DNA of 64,000 bases from Salinimicrobium terrae DSM 17865 (GTDB taxonomy: Bacteria; Bacteroidota; Bacteroidia; Flavobacteriales; Flavobacteriaceae). The translations under genes and the position numbers were made by a program. The notes beneath the pieces are model-generated. The model ran no database searches. It was not told the origin of the DNA and was given only the letters and a program-made list of their open reading frames with translations. Location of the stretch: the NCBI RefSeq assembly GCF_000424665.1, contig NZ_KE384222.1:55660-119659 (forward strand), read 5' to 3'. This document shows, piece by piece, positions 1-8,955 of this stretch (positions are counted from its first letter, which is position 1; every line of letters begins with the position of its first letter).

Positions 1-2531
1 CCAGATCCAGCTAAGTAGTCGCTAAGATCGATCATACCATCTGTGGAACATACCACCTGGGGTGCTATATCACCAGCCTCTGCAGGCTGCTCATCGATTA
101 TTGTTACGACCAATTCGGCGGAATCTTCACATGCAGTTCCTTCACCAACTGTATAAACCGTTCTAAAGTCACCAAAATTGTTTTCTCCGTACTGCTCTAT
201 TAATGCTTCAATAGATGGTTCAAAAGTACCACCTTCAACACCACCTGCTAGAGTGACGTAGTAAGCGCGTACATCCTCAGGAACCTCCTGAAATAAAACA
301 GGTACCTCTGTTATACAAATTGTTTGTGAATTGTCTTCAACTACATTTTCACCTTCTGAAATTGTAATCGAAAAGGAAGCTGTATCCTGATCTCCTGAGG
401 CAACACATGCTGAGGAATCATCTACCGTATAGGTTACGTTATAAGTTCCTGGTCCTACTGTTGCAGGATCAAAAGTTTGATCTAGGTCACCTGAAAAGGT
501 GCCATCCTCCATTGCTCCAGCTGTTAAGAACTCAGCAAGATCTTGTGGTCCTTCTGTAGTACAGAAACTCAAAGTTCTGTCGTCTCCGGCGTCTGCAGGT
601 AATTCATCTGTAATGGTAAGGATTAATTCTGCCGAATCTTCACATGAAGTTCCTTCTCCAATTGTATAGACAGTTCTGAAATCACCTAAGTTATTTTGAC
701 CATATTGAGTTATTAATGATTCAATAGAAGGTTCAAAAGTACCACCTTCGGCACCACCTGCCAGATCTACAAAGTAAGCTCGAACATCTTCAGGGATTTC
801 CTGAAATAAAACAGGTACATCTGAAATACAAATAGTTTCTGAATTGTCTTCAACTACATCCCCTTCAATGACTGTTAAGGAGATTTGAGCAGAATCTTCG
901 CATTCAGTTCCTGCACCAATAGTATAAACCGTGGAAACCTCAATTGGCCAGGTGCCAGCTTGATACTGGGAAATGATTGATGTTAAAGGATCTCCACTAA
1001 AAGTTCCATTAGTGTCTCTGTCTCCAATCCATTCTGCCAAGAAGGCTTCAGGATTTTGTGTAGGATCAGCAGAAAATTCAGCTATCAAAGCTTCTATTTC
1101 AGACTGGCAGAAAACTAAGTCTGCATCATCACCTGCATTCCCGCCCTCGAGAACTGTTACCTCTATTTCTGCAGAATCTGCACATTCACCTGTACCTCCA
1201 CTATATGTAGTGCTGTAAGTTCCTGTTCCATCTCCGCTATTGAAAGCAGCTGTTATCTCAGCGATAGTTTGTGCAGAGAAAGTACCATTGGCATCAGCAT
1301 TTTCGCTTAGTAAACTGCGAAAGAAGCCTTCAGCACCTTCTTCAGTAAGAGTATCAGGTAGCTCTGAACGGCATAAGGTTGTAGTAGTATTATCTTCTCC
1401 GGCATTAAAGTCTTCCTCAATGGAAAATGATAATTCAACGCTATCTTCACATCCCTGCTCACTAGTAACAGTATAGGTTGTTGAAAAACTTCTAACTCCA
1501 CTCTGATATTGTGAAATAACTTCGTTGATGCTTAAATTAGTAAAAGTTCCGTCAGTAGGAACACCAGATTCAAGTTGCTCAGTAAATAGTTCTCTTACCA
1601 ATTGCTGCGGAGCAGTAGTTGCAAGTCTATTGTCAATTTCAGACTGGCAATAGATGCCATCCCCAATCTGTTCTCCAGCTTCTATGCTTTGCACCTCAAC
1701 AAAAACTGCTGTTCTTTCATCACTTTCGCAAGGAGGAAATGGATCGTTTCTGTCATTTACTATTTGAGATGCATAATAGAACTGGCCATTAATAAGTTGA
1801 GTGTTATCAGGTAATGGAGAATTAGCATCCATAGATCGATACCATCTTATAGCCTGTGTATTGTCATACGTGCCTTCAGCCTCTAAGTCTGCCACTGTAG
1901 CTCCCTCACAAAAAACTTGGGGAGACGTTGCTATTGGAGGATTAGGATCTATAGGGTTGTATCCCACAGCAGCCCTCAAAGAAGGGCAGGCGTCTGGATT
2001 GGTAGTAGAAACCTGTCCAACAAAATAACTTTGATCAGGTACAAGTTCACCCTGAGCTTCGGTAGTTCCAAATTCGGTAGTATAAACTTCTATTTCATAA
2101 CCAGGCTGAGCTACGAAATAGTCGGCCAAATCATCTGCGGTAAAATTTGTAGACGAACAAGGAGTAATTTCGAAACTAGGACTGTTTGGAAAAATAGTGT
2201 TCGTCGGCCGCTCTACCACCTCTACAGTCGCAGTTACCGCTATACGATCACAATCTCCGGATGGTCCACCAACATAATACGTAACACCGTCGGTTAAAAG
2301 CTCATCTCCGGGAATGGGTTGAGTGTCATTTTCGTTATCATCTGTTTGATAAACGGGATAATTGCCATTAGTAAGACTGCTTACTGTTTGCAAATAACAG
2401 AAGGGATTAGCAACAATATCTCCTTCCGAGGGGCAGGTCTCTTGCCCATAAGAGGGCAAACTTCCAATTAATAGATTAAAGGCAAAAAAGAGTAATGGTA
2501 CTCCCTTTTTACCCAGAGTAAAAATTCGCAT
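1..2531 (-). CDS. Giant secreted Ig-like repeat protein, N-terminal part (C-terminus beyond window)
   Basis: The reverse strand is open without a stop from an ATG at 2531 down to position 1, giving at least 843 residues. It begins with a signal peptide of about 30 residues (MRIFTLGKKG, hydrophobic core, cut after SYGQ). From about residue 300 at least seven repeats of 75-90 residues follow; each carries an early Cys (ICIS, FCQS, LCRS), a central G-T-F, a Y-x-V/T-x-Y strand and a late C-E/A-D-S-A/V, so two cysteines per repeat. This looks like the Ig-like or adhesin-like stalks of flavobacterial type IX secretion cargo, whose sorting domain would lie at the missing C-terminus. The function is unknown; a cell-surface adhesin or gliding-related protein is an inference. 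It is transcribed away from mpl. Confidence 0.85.
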   Translation of the reverse strand, partial: MRIFTLGKKGVPLLFFAFNLLIGSLPSYGQETCPSEGDIVANPFCYLQTVSSLTNGNYPVYQTDDNENDTQPIPGDELLTDGVTYYVGGPSGDCDRIAVTATVEVVERPTNTIFPNSPSFEITPCSSTNFTADDLADYFVAQPGYEIEVYTTEFGTTEAQGELVPDQSYFVGQVSTTNPDACPSLRAAVGYNPIDPNPPIATSPQVFCEGATVADLEAEGTYDNTQAIRWYRSMDANSPLPDNTQLINGQFYYASQIVNDRNDPFPPCESDERTAVFVEVQSIEAGEQIGDGIYCQSEIDNRLATTAPQQLVRELFTEQLESGVPTDGTFTNLSINEVISQYQSGVRSFSTTYTVTSEQGCEDSVELSFSIEEDFNAGEDNTTTTLCRSELPDTLTEEGAEGFFRSLLSENADANGTFSAQTIAEITAAFNSGDGTGTYSTTYSGGTGECADSAEIEVTVLEGGNAGDDADLVFCQSEIEALIAEFSADPTQNPEAFLAEWIGDRDTNGTFSGDPLTSIISQYQAGTWPIEVSTVYTIGAGTECEDSAQISLTVIEGDVVEDNSETICISDVPVLFQEIPEDVRAYFVDLAGGAEGGTFEPSIESLITQYGQNNLGDFRTVYTIGEGTSCEDSAELILTITDELPADAGDDRTLSFCTTEGPQDLAEFLTAGAMEDGTFSGDLDQTFDPATVGPGTYNVTYTVDDSSACVASGDQDTASFSITISEGENVVEDNSQTICITEVPVLFQEVPEDVRAYYVTLAGGVEGGTFEPSIEALIEQYGENNFGDFRTVYTVGEGTACEDSAELVVTIIDEQPAEAGDIAPQVVCSTDGMIDLSDYLAGS
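91..345 (-). repeat. Internal repeat copy B of the giant repeat protein
   Basis: This segment and 604-858 encode nearly the same 85 residues, exactly 513 bp (171 codons) apart in the same frame. Both read V-V-E-D-N-S at the start, share P-V-L-F-Q-E and end in C-E-D-S-A-E-L. The domain after each copy also aligns (ADAGDD against AEAGDI), so the duplicated unit is two Ig-like domains. Confidence 0.85.
604..858 (-). repeat. Internal repeat copy A of the giant repeat protein
   Basis: Partner of 91-345, same strand and phase, 513 bp apart. Differences are mostly conservative or synonymous, which suggests a recent tandem duplication or gene conversion inside the gene. Confidence 0.85.
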
Positions 2532-2894
2532 AGGCTTTAAGTATTAAATTTAATCGATTTGCATTAAGGTTTTGGGTCCAAATATAAAATAAACATTCAT
2601 TATGAAAAACTTAAACTCCTGTTAAGTGAAGGGTTTAAGTGAAGTGCAGTTTGCACCTTTATCTATCCTTTATGTCGCTGAAGTAGGGGTGGTTAAAAGT
2701 ACAATATTTTCGGTAATAAAACATTTTTAGGAGTTTTTTTACAAGTGAAAAGTTAAATAAGTTCTTTGTCGAATAATTCCAACTCACAGTTTGACATAAG
2801 AACAGCGAATTTGTTACAAAATTAAAGAAGTTTTTTCCTGGCTTCAGCCGCTAAACTTTCTTTCCAATCTTTATATTTACTCAAAATTTGGGAA
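2532..2894. other. Divergent intergenic region with promoters for both flanking genes
   Basis: This 363-bp gap separates the divergently read repeat protein and mpl. It holds an exact TAnnTTTG element on the minus strand (2579-2586), a close match on the plus strand (2872-2879, last base A), an 8-bp inverted repeat ACTTAAAC/GTTTAAGT around 2609-2640 and a 10-bp direct repeat TTAAGTGAAG at 2622-2631 and 2635-2644. I see no gene or structured RNA. Confidence 0.6.
2579..2586 (-). promoter_or_regulatory. -7 promoter element for the giant repeat protein
   Basis: Exact TATATTTG on the minus strand, 48 bases before the ATG at 2531. TAnnTTTG is the Bacteroidota sigma-A -7 consensus. No good -33 TTTG is seen at the expected spacing. 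Confidence 0.5.
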
Positions 2895-4250
2895 ATGCGG
2901 CTACATTTTATAGCAATAGGTGGTAGTGCAATGCATAATCTTGCTCTTGCACTGCACCAAAAAGGGTATAAGATCACAGGAAGTGACGATATGATTTATG
3001 AACCTTCCAGTTCCAGGCTTAGGAAAAAAGGATTATTACCAGAGAAATTTGGATGGTTTCCGGAGAAAATAAATCCCAATCTGGATGCTGTTATAATCGG
3101 GATGCACGCTAGTGAAGACAATCCTGAACTTGCTAAAGCTAAAGAATTAGGAATACCGGTTTATTCCTATCCTGAGTTTTTGTATGACCAGTCAAAGCAT
3201 AAAACCCGGGTTGTTATTGGTGGTTCTCATGGTAAGACTACCATTACCTCTATGATTCTACATGTTCTGAATTATCATCAAAGGAATGTTGATTTCATGG
3301 TAGGTGCGCAGTTAGAAGGTTTCGATAACATGGTCCACCTAACAAAGGAGAATGATTTCATTGTTCTTGAAGGAGATGAATATCTTTCCTCTCCTATAGA
3401 TCGTCGTCCAAAATTCCATCTTTATAAGCCCAATATAGCACTGCTAAGCGGAATTGCCTGGGATCACATTAATGTTTTTCCCACTTTTGAAGAGTATCTG
3501 GAGCAGTTCAGAATATTCATAGATTCAATAGTCAAAGGAGGAATCCTTGTATACAATGAAGAAGATCCAAATCTTAAGAGGTTGGTGGAAGAATCAACTA
3601 ATACCATCAGGAAACATCCTTACAGAACTCCAGATTATCATGTAGAGAATGAAAAAACTCTGTTACATACGCCCGAGGGGGACATGCCAGTTGCCATTTT
3701 TGGCGAACATAACCTGCAAAACCTGGCAGGTGCGAAATGGATTTGTCAGCACATAGGAATAGACGAAGAAGACTTTTACGAAGCTATTGCCTCTTTTACC
3801 GGAGCCTCAAAAAGATTGGAAAAAATTGTAGAAACAAGAGGAGCTGTGGTATATAAGGATTTTGCACACAGTCCGTCAAAAGTGACGGCTACTACAAGAG
3901 CCGTAAAACAGCAGTACCCTGATAGGCATGTTATAGCATGTCTTGAATTACATACCTATAGCAGTTTAAATTTAGAATTTCTTCTGCAGTACCAGTCGTC
4001 ATTGGATGCCGCCGATGAAGCCGTAGTTTTCTTTTCTCCTGAAGCCGTGGAAAATAAAAAACTGGAACCTATTTCAAAAGGGCAAATTTTCAATTCTTTT
4101 TCAAGAAAAGATCTTATGGTTTATACAAATCCCATAGAGTTTGAATCGTTTCTCAAAGAACAACAGTATGATAATAAAGTACTTTTGTTAATGAGTAGTG
4201 GGAATTATGGAGGTTTGGATTTTGAAGAAATCAAAAAGTGGATATCGTAA
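2895..4250 (+). CDS. mpl: UDP-N-acetylmuramate:L-alanyl-gamma-D-glutamyl-meso-diaminopimelate ligase
   Basis: A 451-residue cytoplasmic Mur ligase. Mpl enzymes join recovered murein tripeptide to UDP-MurNAc in peptidoglycan recycling. The N-terminal Rossmann part starts H-F-I-A-I-G-G-S-A-M, the form typical of Mpl. The ATP-binding P-loop GSHGKTT lies at residues 110-116, followed by the central domain (E-G-D-E-Y, W-D-H-I-N-V-F) and a C-terminal domain with D-F-A-H-S-P-S-K. Length matches the family. MurC is the nearest alternative, but the N-terminus and the H-S-P-S-K motif favour Mpl. The first gene of a plus-strand run, it is followed after 52 bp by radC. A wall-recycling role agrees with the amidases and LD-carboxypeptidase further right. 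Confidence 0.93.
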   Translation: MRLHFIAIGGSAMHNLALALHQKGYKITGSDDMIYEPSSSRLRKKGLLPEKFGWFPEKINPNLDAVIIGMHASEDNPELAKAKELGIPVYSYPEFLYDQSKHKTRVVIGGSHGKTTITSMILHVLNYHQRNVDFMVGAQLEGFDNMVHLTKENDFIVLEGDEYLSSPIDRRPKFHLYKPNIALLSGIAWDHINVFPTFEEYLEQFRIFIDSIVKGGILVYNEEDPNLKRLVEESTNTIRKHPYRTPDYHVENEKTLLHTPEGDMPVAIFGEHNLQNLAGAKWICQHIGIDEEDFYEAIASFTGASKRLEKIVETRGAVVYKDFAHSPSKVTATTRAVKQQYPDRHVIACLELHTYSSLNLEFLLQYQSSLDAADEAVVFFSPEAVENKKLEPISKGQIFNSFSRKDLMVYTNPIEFESFLKEQQYDNKVLLLMSSGNYGGLDFEEIKKWIS

Positions 4251-4266
4251 AATGGCATTTTTGGAA
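4249..4266. promoter_or_regulatory. AAAATGGCATTTT dyad motif upstream of radC
   Basis: AAAATGGCATTTTTGGAA overlaps the mpl stop and lies about 40 bp before the radC ATG. Related sequences occur at 11197-11218, 30400-30420 and 39980-40008, all upstream of genes. A second short dyad (TGGA-atagc-TCCA) follows directly, then TATCTTTA (4280-4287 region), a near-match to the -7 consensus. Confidence 0.5.
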
Positions 4267-4302
4267 TAGCTCCATTTTGTTATCTTTAGAGAAACTGAGT
4301 TA

Positions 4303-5004
4303 ATGGATTCTCAAAAATCATCATCCTTTACTATAAAACAATGGGCAGAAGGAGACCGTCCCCGGGAGAAACTTCTTCAAAAAGGGCGGGAATTTCTCAG
4401 TGATGCCGAATTGCTCGCAATTTTAATTGGCTCCGGGAGTAGGAATGAGTCGGCAGTTGAGGTCTGCAAAAAGGTGCTTTCTAAAGCTGGAGATAATCTT
4501 AATGAATTAGGACGATTCTCTGTAAATCAATTAAGGGAGGTCAAAGGAATTGGAGAAGCAAAGGCTTTAACTATTGTGGCGGCCCTTGAACTGGGACGTA
4601 GACGCAGATCTTCTGAAGCACTGGAAAAGAAGAAAATTTCCTCAAGCTCCACGGTATTTGAACTCATGCAGCCTAAAATAGGAGAATTACCTCATGAGGA
4701 ATTCTGGATCCTGTATCTCAACAATTCAAACAAGGTAATCCAGGAGTTGCCTCTTAGTAAGGGAGGAATAACAGGAACTTTAGTGGACGTGCGGCTGGCA
4801 TTTAAACAGGCATTGAACCTGGGGGCTACTGCGACGATCCTGGTACATAATCATCCATCGGGAAACCTTAATCCGAGTGGGGCAGATAAACAACTTACAC
4901 AAAAATTCAAAGCAGCCGGTGAGTCTCTTGATATTAAGGTTTTGGATCATCTTATAATAACCGAAAACTCCTACTTCAGCTTTGCTGATGAAGGCTTATT
5001 GTAA
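4303..5004 (+). CDS. radC: RadC family JAMM/MPN-domain protein
   Basis: A 233-residue protein with helix-hairpin-helix features near residues 75-90 (KGIGEAKA) and a C-terminal MPN+ (JAMM) domain. The metal-binding signature HNHPSGNLNPSGAD lies at residues 182-195, with an upstream Glu supplying the rest of the site. Length and order match RadC throughout. Despite the historic name, no DNA-repair activity is firmly established for RadC; a hydrolase acting in DNA metabolism is the usual guess. It is preceded by the dyad motif at 4249 and followed after only 10 bp by the deacetylase-like gene, so the two are probably cotranscribed. Confidence 0.92.
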   Translation: MDSQKSSSFTIKQWAEGDRPREKLLQKGREFLSDAELLAILIGSGSRNESAVEVCKKVLSKAGDNLNELGRFSVNQLREVKGIGEAKALTIVAALELGRRRRSSEALEKKKISSSSTVFELMQPKIGELPHEEFWILYLNNSNKVIQELPLSKGGITGTLVDVRLAFKQALNLGATATILVHNHPSGNLNPSGADKQLTQKFKAAGESLDIKVLDHLIITENSYFSFADEGLL

Positions 5005-5014
5005 AAATTCAATT

Positions 5015-6304
5015 ATGCTGCTGGTATATACCCAGAAAATCACCCCAAGAATAACATATGTTTTTAAACATGTGTGTACACAAATTCTTGGTATTCCGGT
5101 AAGTTTCACCTCTAAAATTGAAGAATTTGTAGCACATGAAGGCATGAAACTTTCTTATGGAAAGCAAAGCCTTGCCAATGAGGTTTTTATTCAAAACGTA
5201 GATCTTCTAATGGAGCAGGGAGTGAATGATCTTGAGGTAAAGGTACAGGATTGGGATGATGTACCCTGTATCTTCGCAGTTGGAGAGGCAAGTTCTATTC
5301 CCTTTGATATTTTTGCAGCCTCTTTTTACCTTTTAAGCCGGTATGAAGAATATCTTCCGCATGTAAAGGATAAAGAGGGAAGATTCCAGGCCAGCGAGAG
5401 TTTGGCATTTCAGGAAGGTTTTTTAGAAAAGCCGGTGATTGAGATCTGGGCGCGAAAATTCAGCGATGTCCTGACAGATAAATTTCCCAATCAAAAATTT
5501 CCCACAAGAAAATTTCGCACTCAAACCATAATTTCGGTAACAGAGGCTTATTGTTATAAAAAGAAGGGAATTGTAAGAGTAGTGCTGGGACTGTTGCTGG
5601 ATCTTATTAGATTTAAACCTAAATATATACTGCACCGGTTGCAGGTAATGACGAAAATGAAAAAGGACCCTTATGATATCTACACCAAAGTCATACGATT
5701 TTTAAAGAATTACCAGGTTCCTATGAAGTTTATGTTTCAGGTAAGTGATTTTTCAACCTATGATCGAAATATTAATTACAACCGCCTGGAGTTACAAAGT
5801 CTCATAAAATCTGTTGCCGATTATGCCGAAGTAGGGCTACAGCCGGGATTTTATGCCAATCAGAAATTCTCAGTTTTAAAAGAGGAAAAAAGACGAATGG
5901 AAGAGATTGTTAAGAGGCCGGTGGAAAGTGCAATAAACAATCATTATAACCTGTTGCTGCCAGATACTTATAATCATATGGTAGAACTTGAATTTCTAAA
6001 TGATTTCTCTATGGGTTATCCTGAAGCTGTGGGGTTAAGAGCAGGGACCTGTACTCCCTTCCTATTTTATGATCTTAATTTCGAAATCACTACCCCTTTA
6101 CTAATTCATCCCTACGCTATTAATTCTGAAGCTTTTAGTAAATTAAAAGAAAATGAAATAGAGTATAAGGTTCTGGAAATAAAACGACAAATATCTATGG
6201 TTGACGGAAATTTAATAACTGTTTTTACCAATAAAGATTTTTCTGAATATGCCAATTCGAGAAGGAACTTTTCAATTTTAAAGACACTTAATGAAATTCA
6301 ATAA
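5015..6304 (+). CDS. Polysaccharide-deacetylase-like protein (DUF7033-type), probably degenerate active site
   Basis: The frame is open from 4982, inside radC, but the ATG at 5015 lies just past the radC stop and gives MLLVYTQKITPRITY, a typical family start (429 residues). It resembles the flavobacterial DUF7033/polysaccharide deacetylase proteins beside radC: an N-terminal DUF7033-like part, then a NodB-like part. The usual His region is present (N-N-H-Y-N-L-L-L-P-D-T-Y, about residues 308-319) with the G-L-R-A-G-T-C-T-P-F block. Where relatives, as I recall them, have a D-x-D metal site before the aromatic/Lys block, this protein reads I-S-V-T-E-A-Y-C-Y-K-K-K-G. No signal peptide is seen. 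It overlaps the next gene by 14 bp. The substrate is unknown. Confidence 0.7.
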   Translation: MLLVYTQKITPRITYVFKHVCTQILGIPVSFTSKIEEFVAHEGMKLSYGKQSLANEVFIQNVDLLMEQGVNDLEVKVQDWDDVPCIFAVGEASSIPFDIFAASFYLLSRYEEYLPHVKDKEGRFQASESLAFQEGFLEKPVIEIWARKFSDVLTDKFPNQKFPTRKFRTQTIISVTEAYCYKKKGIVRVVLGLLLDLIRFKPKYILHRLQVMTKMKKDPYDIYTKVIRFLKNYQVPMKFMFQVSDFSTYDRNINYNRLELQSLIKSVADYAEVGLQPGFYANQKFSVLKEEKRRMEEIVKRPVESAINNHYNLLLPDTYNHMVELEFLNDFSMGYPEAVGLRAGTCTPFLFYDLNFEITTPLLIHPYAINSEAFSKLKENEIEYKVLEIKRQISMVDGNLITVFTNKDFSEYANSRRNFSILKTLNEIQ

Positions 6305-6980
6305 TATTCGTCACATTTTTTTTGATCTTGATCATACATTATGGGACTTTGATCGTAACTCCGGGTTAGCCTTTAATTCCATATTTGAAAAGCACAAGAT
6401 CAAAATAAGACTGGAAGAGTTTCTGGCTGTATATGCCCCTATCAATGCCGATTACTGGAAATTATATAGAGAAGATAAGGTCACTAAGGATGACCTTCGA
6501 TATGGTAGACTCAGGGATTCTTTTAAAGGAATGAAAGTGAACGTTTCAGATTCCAAGATCAAGCAGTTGAGCATAGATTATATTGATCATTTACCCAATC
6601 ATAATCACCTTCTTGAAGGGACGGTTGAAATTCTCGATTATCTTCACCCACTCTATGAGCTGCATATCATTACCAATGGCTTTAAAGAAGTTCAACATAA
6701 GAAAATGGAAAGTTCGGGAATACTGAAGTATTTCAGGACCATTACAACTTCTGAAGATGTGGGTGTAAAAAAACCTAACCGAAGGATCTTTGAGGTAGCT
6801 CTGGAAAATGCAACAGCCAACGTGGAGGAAAGCATTATGATAGGAGACAATCTTGAAGCAGATATCCTAGGAGCAAAGGATTTTGGGATGCAGGCAATTT
6901 TATATAACTATTATAAGACCAAATTTTCGGCAGATCATTACCAGGTAATGGAAATGAAGGAATTAACTCGCTTCCTGTAA
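6291..6980 (+). CDS. HAD-family hydrolase, YjjG-type noncanonical pyrimidine nucleotidase
   Basis: A 229-residue haloacid-dehalogenase-fold phosphatase. Motif I is D-L-D-H-T at residues 12-16 (second Asp acts as acid/base), followed by W-D-F-D, the signature of the YjjG group. Motif II is I-I-T-N-G-F, the motif III Lys is in V-G-V-K-K-P-N, and motif IV is I-G-D-N-L-E-A-D-I. YjjG enzymes remove phosphate from noncanonical pyrimidine nucleotides and so cleanse the nucleotide pool. A helical cap sits between motifs I and II. The start overlaps the preceding coding end by 14 bp, so translation is probably coupled. The substrate is inferred from the family. Confidence 0.88.
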   Translation: MKFNNIRHIFFDLDHTLWDFDRNSGLAFNSIFEKHKIKIRLEEFLAVYAPINADYWKLYREDKVTKDDLRYGRLRDSFKGMKVNVSDSKIKQLSIDYIDHLPNHNHLLEGTVEILDYLHPLYELHIITNGFKEVQHKKMESSGILKYFRTITTSEDVGVKKPNRRIFEVALENATANVEESIMIGDNLEADILGAKDFGMQAILYNYYKTKFSADHYQVMEMKELTRFL

Positions 6981-7015
6981 TAAGGACATTCCAAATCCGT
7001 TAGATAAAGAATTGT

Positions 7016-7567
7016 ATGAAGATGCCCCTTATAAATTACTTGTCTAAAATAGTATTTTTGTCCCTCGTTCTTGTGTCTTATTCATGTGTGAAGGACGTCG
7101 ATCTCGACCAGTACAATGAAATCGTCCTTTCTCCTGAAGCTGCAATAGATCTTATCTACTTCGATCTTACTGCCGATGAATTTACAGGAGAAAATGGGAG
7201 TGGAGTGACGGCTAGCGACGAGACAAGACTTGATTTTCTTGATGATGACTATATTCAAAACAGTCTGGTGCGGGCCGATTTTAACTTCAGATTTACAAAT
7301 ACATTTCAAAGTCCCTTAACTGCAACTATAAGGCTGGTTTCGCCTTCAAATTCGGTTCAGCATACTATAGAAGTGCCTATTCCCTCCGGAAGTCTGGGTG
7401 AACCTGCGACGATAGATTACACAGAAATCATTGATGAAAATCAAATAAATAGAGTAAGAAGAAGTATAAAAATGTCTGTTGAAATTATAAGACATGACCC
7501 TACGGCCATTGAAGGATCTTTGCAGTTGGCTTCTAAAGGATTTTACTACTTTGAATTCCAATCATGA
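7016..7567 (+). CDS. Putative lipoprotein of unknown function
   Basis: A 183-residue protein with an N-terminal hydrophobic stretch ending in a lipobox-like V-S-Y-S-C, so Cys24 would be lipidated. The residues after it are acidic (VKDVDLD), a pattern reported for surface-exposed lipoproteins of flavobacteria. The rest is beta-rich, with no catalytic motif seen. Its last four bases overlap the start of the DUF5723 gene (ATGA), which itself overlaps the third gene the same way; the three products probably work together at the outer membrane. A second in-frame ATG two codons in is equally possible. I do not recognise a named family. Confidence 0.75.
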   Translation: MKMPLINYLSKIVFLSLVLVSYSCVKDVDLDQYNEIVLSPEAAIDLIYFDLTADEFTGENGSGVTASDETRLDFLDDDYIQNSLVRADFNFRFTNTFQSPLTATIRLVSPSNSVQHTIEVPIPSGSLGEPATIDYTEIIDENQINRVRRSIKMSVEIIRHDPTAIEGSLQLASKGFYYFEFQS

Positions 7568-8955
7568 GAGTAATATTCTTCCTCTTCATATTGACATTTT
7601 ACCTGGCCGCACCTGCCCAGAATAAACAGCTCCTGTATAATTTTGATGATTTACCTCAAAACCTATTGATCAACCCTGGAGCCGAAACCTATTTTGATAT
7701 GCACATTGGGATACCCTTCCTGTCTCAAATCCACTTGTCAGCAGGATCTTCGGGTGTTAGTATGTATGATATATTCAAAGATGATCAAGGCTCTATTAAT
7801 GCCAGAATAAAGGAATCCTTACATAAGCTTTCCCGAAATGACTTTTTTATGGTAAACCAGCAACTGGAAATTTTTTCTATAGGGTGGCGGGATAACAAGA
7901 GAAGGTATTACACGGCGGGTGTTTACCAGGAGATGGATGCATTTGTATATTTTCCTAAAGATCCCGCAGTGCTCGCTTACGAGGGCAATAAGGATTACAT
8001 TGGCAGGAATTTTAACTTTTCAGATGCTGCTTTCACTGCCGATTTTCTCAATGTATTTCATGTAGGGTTTACTAATTATTATTCTGAAGATCTAAACTAC
8101 GGCTTTAGAGGGAAAATTTATTCCGGAATTTTTAATGCCTATAGCGTTGGTAACCGGGGCATCTTTAGGACTGAACTTTCTCCTGAAGGGCCAAACCTGT
8201 ACCGTCATTATATGTCCGGTCTTGATATGGTAATTAATACATCGGGTTGGGCAAATGTAGTAGACTCGAAAGCCTCGAATAAAGAGGTCATGACCAGTCT
8301 CCTGGAAAGTGCACTTTTAGGAGGTAATATTGGTGTGGGATTGGATGCAGGCTTTACCTGGTATCCTTCAGATCAATATCGCATTACCGGGAGCTTACTG
8401 GACATTGGTTTTATGCGCCAAACAAAAAATGTAGAGAATTATCGATACTACGGTGATTACCAAACCCATGGGATCGAGTTGCTCTTTCCCGGCACTCAGG
8501 AATATTGGGATGAATGGGAAGATGATCTTGACAGGAACCTCAAGGATGAAACCCTTACCAACTCCTATACTACATGGCGTCCTGTGAAATTGAATGCCTC
8601 TGTAGATTATGGTTTTCATGAAAATGCTGAGCCATGCAATTGCTATCGACCCATGGGGAGGAGGAGATATTATAATCATCTCGGAGCTCAGTTTTTTGCT
8701 GTAAAACGTCCCCGTGGTCTTAATTATGCTACAACGTTATATTATGACAGGACTTTTAATGAGAACTTTAGAGGAAAGGTTACATATACTGCCGATTCTT
8801 ATTCCTTTTCCAATATTGGCCTATTGGTTTCTGCCAAACTTTCGAATTTTAATGTTTATCTTGCTGCAGATAACCTGCTGGATTATACAAATTTTGCAAA
8901 GGCCCAAAACGCTTCATTACAGATAGGTTTCCAGCTTATGTTTAGCAGAGAATGA
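7564..8955 (+). CDS. DUF5723 family outer-membrane protein
   Basis: 463 residues. A signal peptide (MRVIFFLFILTFYLAAPAQ) precedes N-L-L-I-N-P-G-A-E, then many alternating amphipathic strands rich in Tyr, Phe and Asn, ending in an aromatic-rich last strand (Q-I-G-F-Q-L-M-F), as in outer-membrane beta-barrels. Overall pattern and length fit DUF5723 proteins of Bacteroidota, whose role is unknown. Coupled by ATGA overlaps to both neighbours, a putative lipoprotein before and a secreted protein after. A transport or surface-assembly role is inference only. Confidence 0.8.
   Translation: MRVIFFLFILTFYLAAPAQNKQLLYNFDDLPQNLLINPGAETYFDMHIGIPFLSQIHLSAGSSGVSMYDIFKDDQGSINARIKESLHKLSRNDFFMVNQQLEIFSIGWRDNKRRYYTAGVYQEMDAFVYFPKDPAVLAYEGNKDYIGRNFNFSDAAFTADFLNVFHVGFTNYYSEDLNYGFRGKIYSGIFNAYSVGNRGIFRTELSPEGPNLYRHYMSGLDMVINTSGWANVVDSKASNKEVMTSLLESALLGGNIGVGLDAGFTWYPSDQYRITGSLLDIGFMRQTKNVENYRYYGDYQTHGIELLFPGTQEYWDEWEDDLDRNLKDETLTNSYTTWRPVKLNASVDYGFHENAEPCNCYRPMGRRRYYNHLGAQFFAVKRPRGLNYATTLYYDRTFNENFRGKVTYTADSYSFSNIGLLVSAKLSNFNVYLAADNLLDYTNFAKAQNASLQIGFQLMFSRE

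Noticed and set aside
1801-2297. Plus-strand frames (75 and 126 codons) at the left end
   Set aside because: They are opposite the fully open, repeat-structured secreted protein on the minus strand and have no domain features.
4255-4275. Sigma-54 promoter (TGGCA-N-GC) before radC
   Set aside because: TGGCAT is followed by no proper TTGC at the fixed spacing, and the sister sites lack any -12 element; a dyad explains all four better.
4982-5014. Upstream start for the deacetylase-like gene
   Set aside because: It lies inside radC and adds 11 residues with no family resemblance; the ATG at 5015 fits better.
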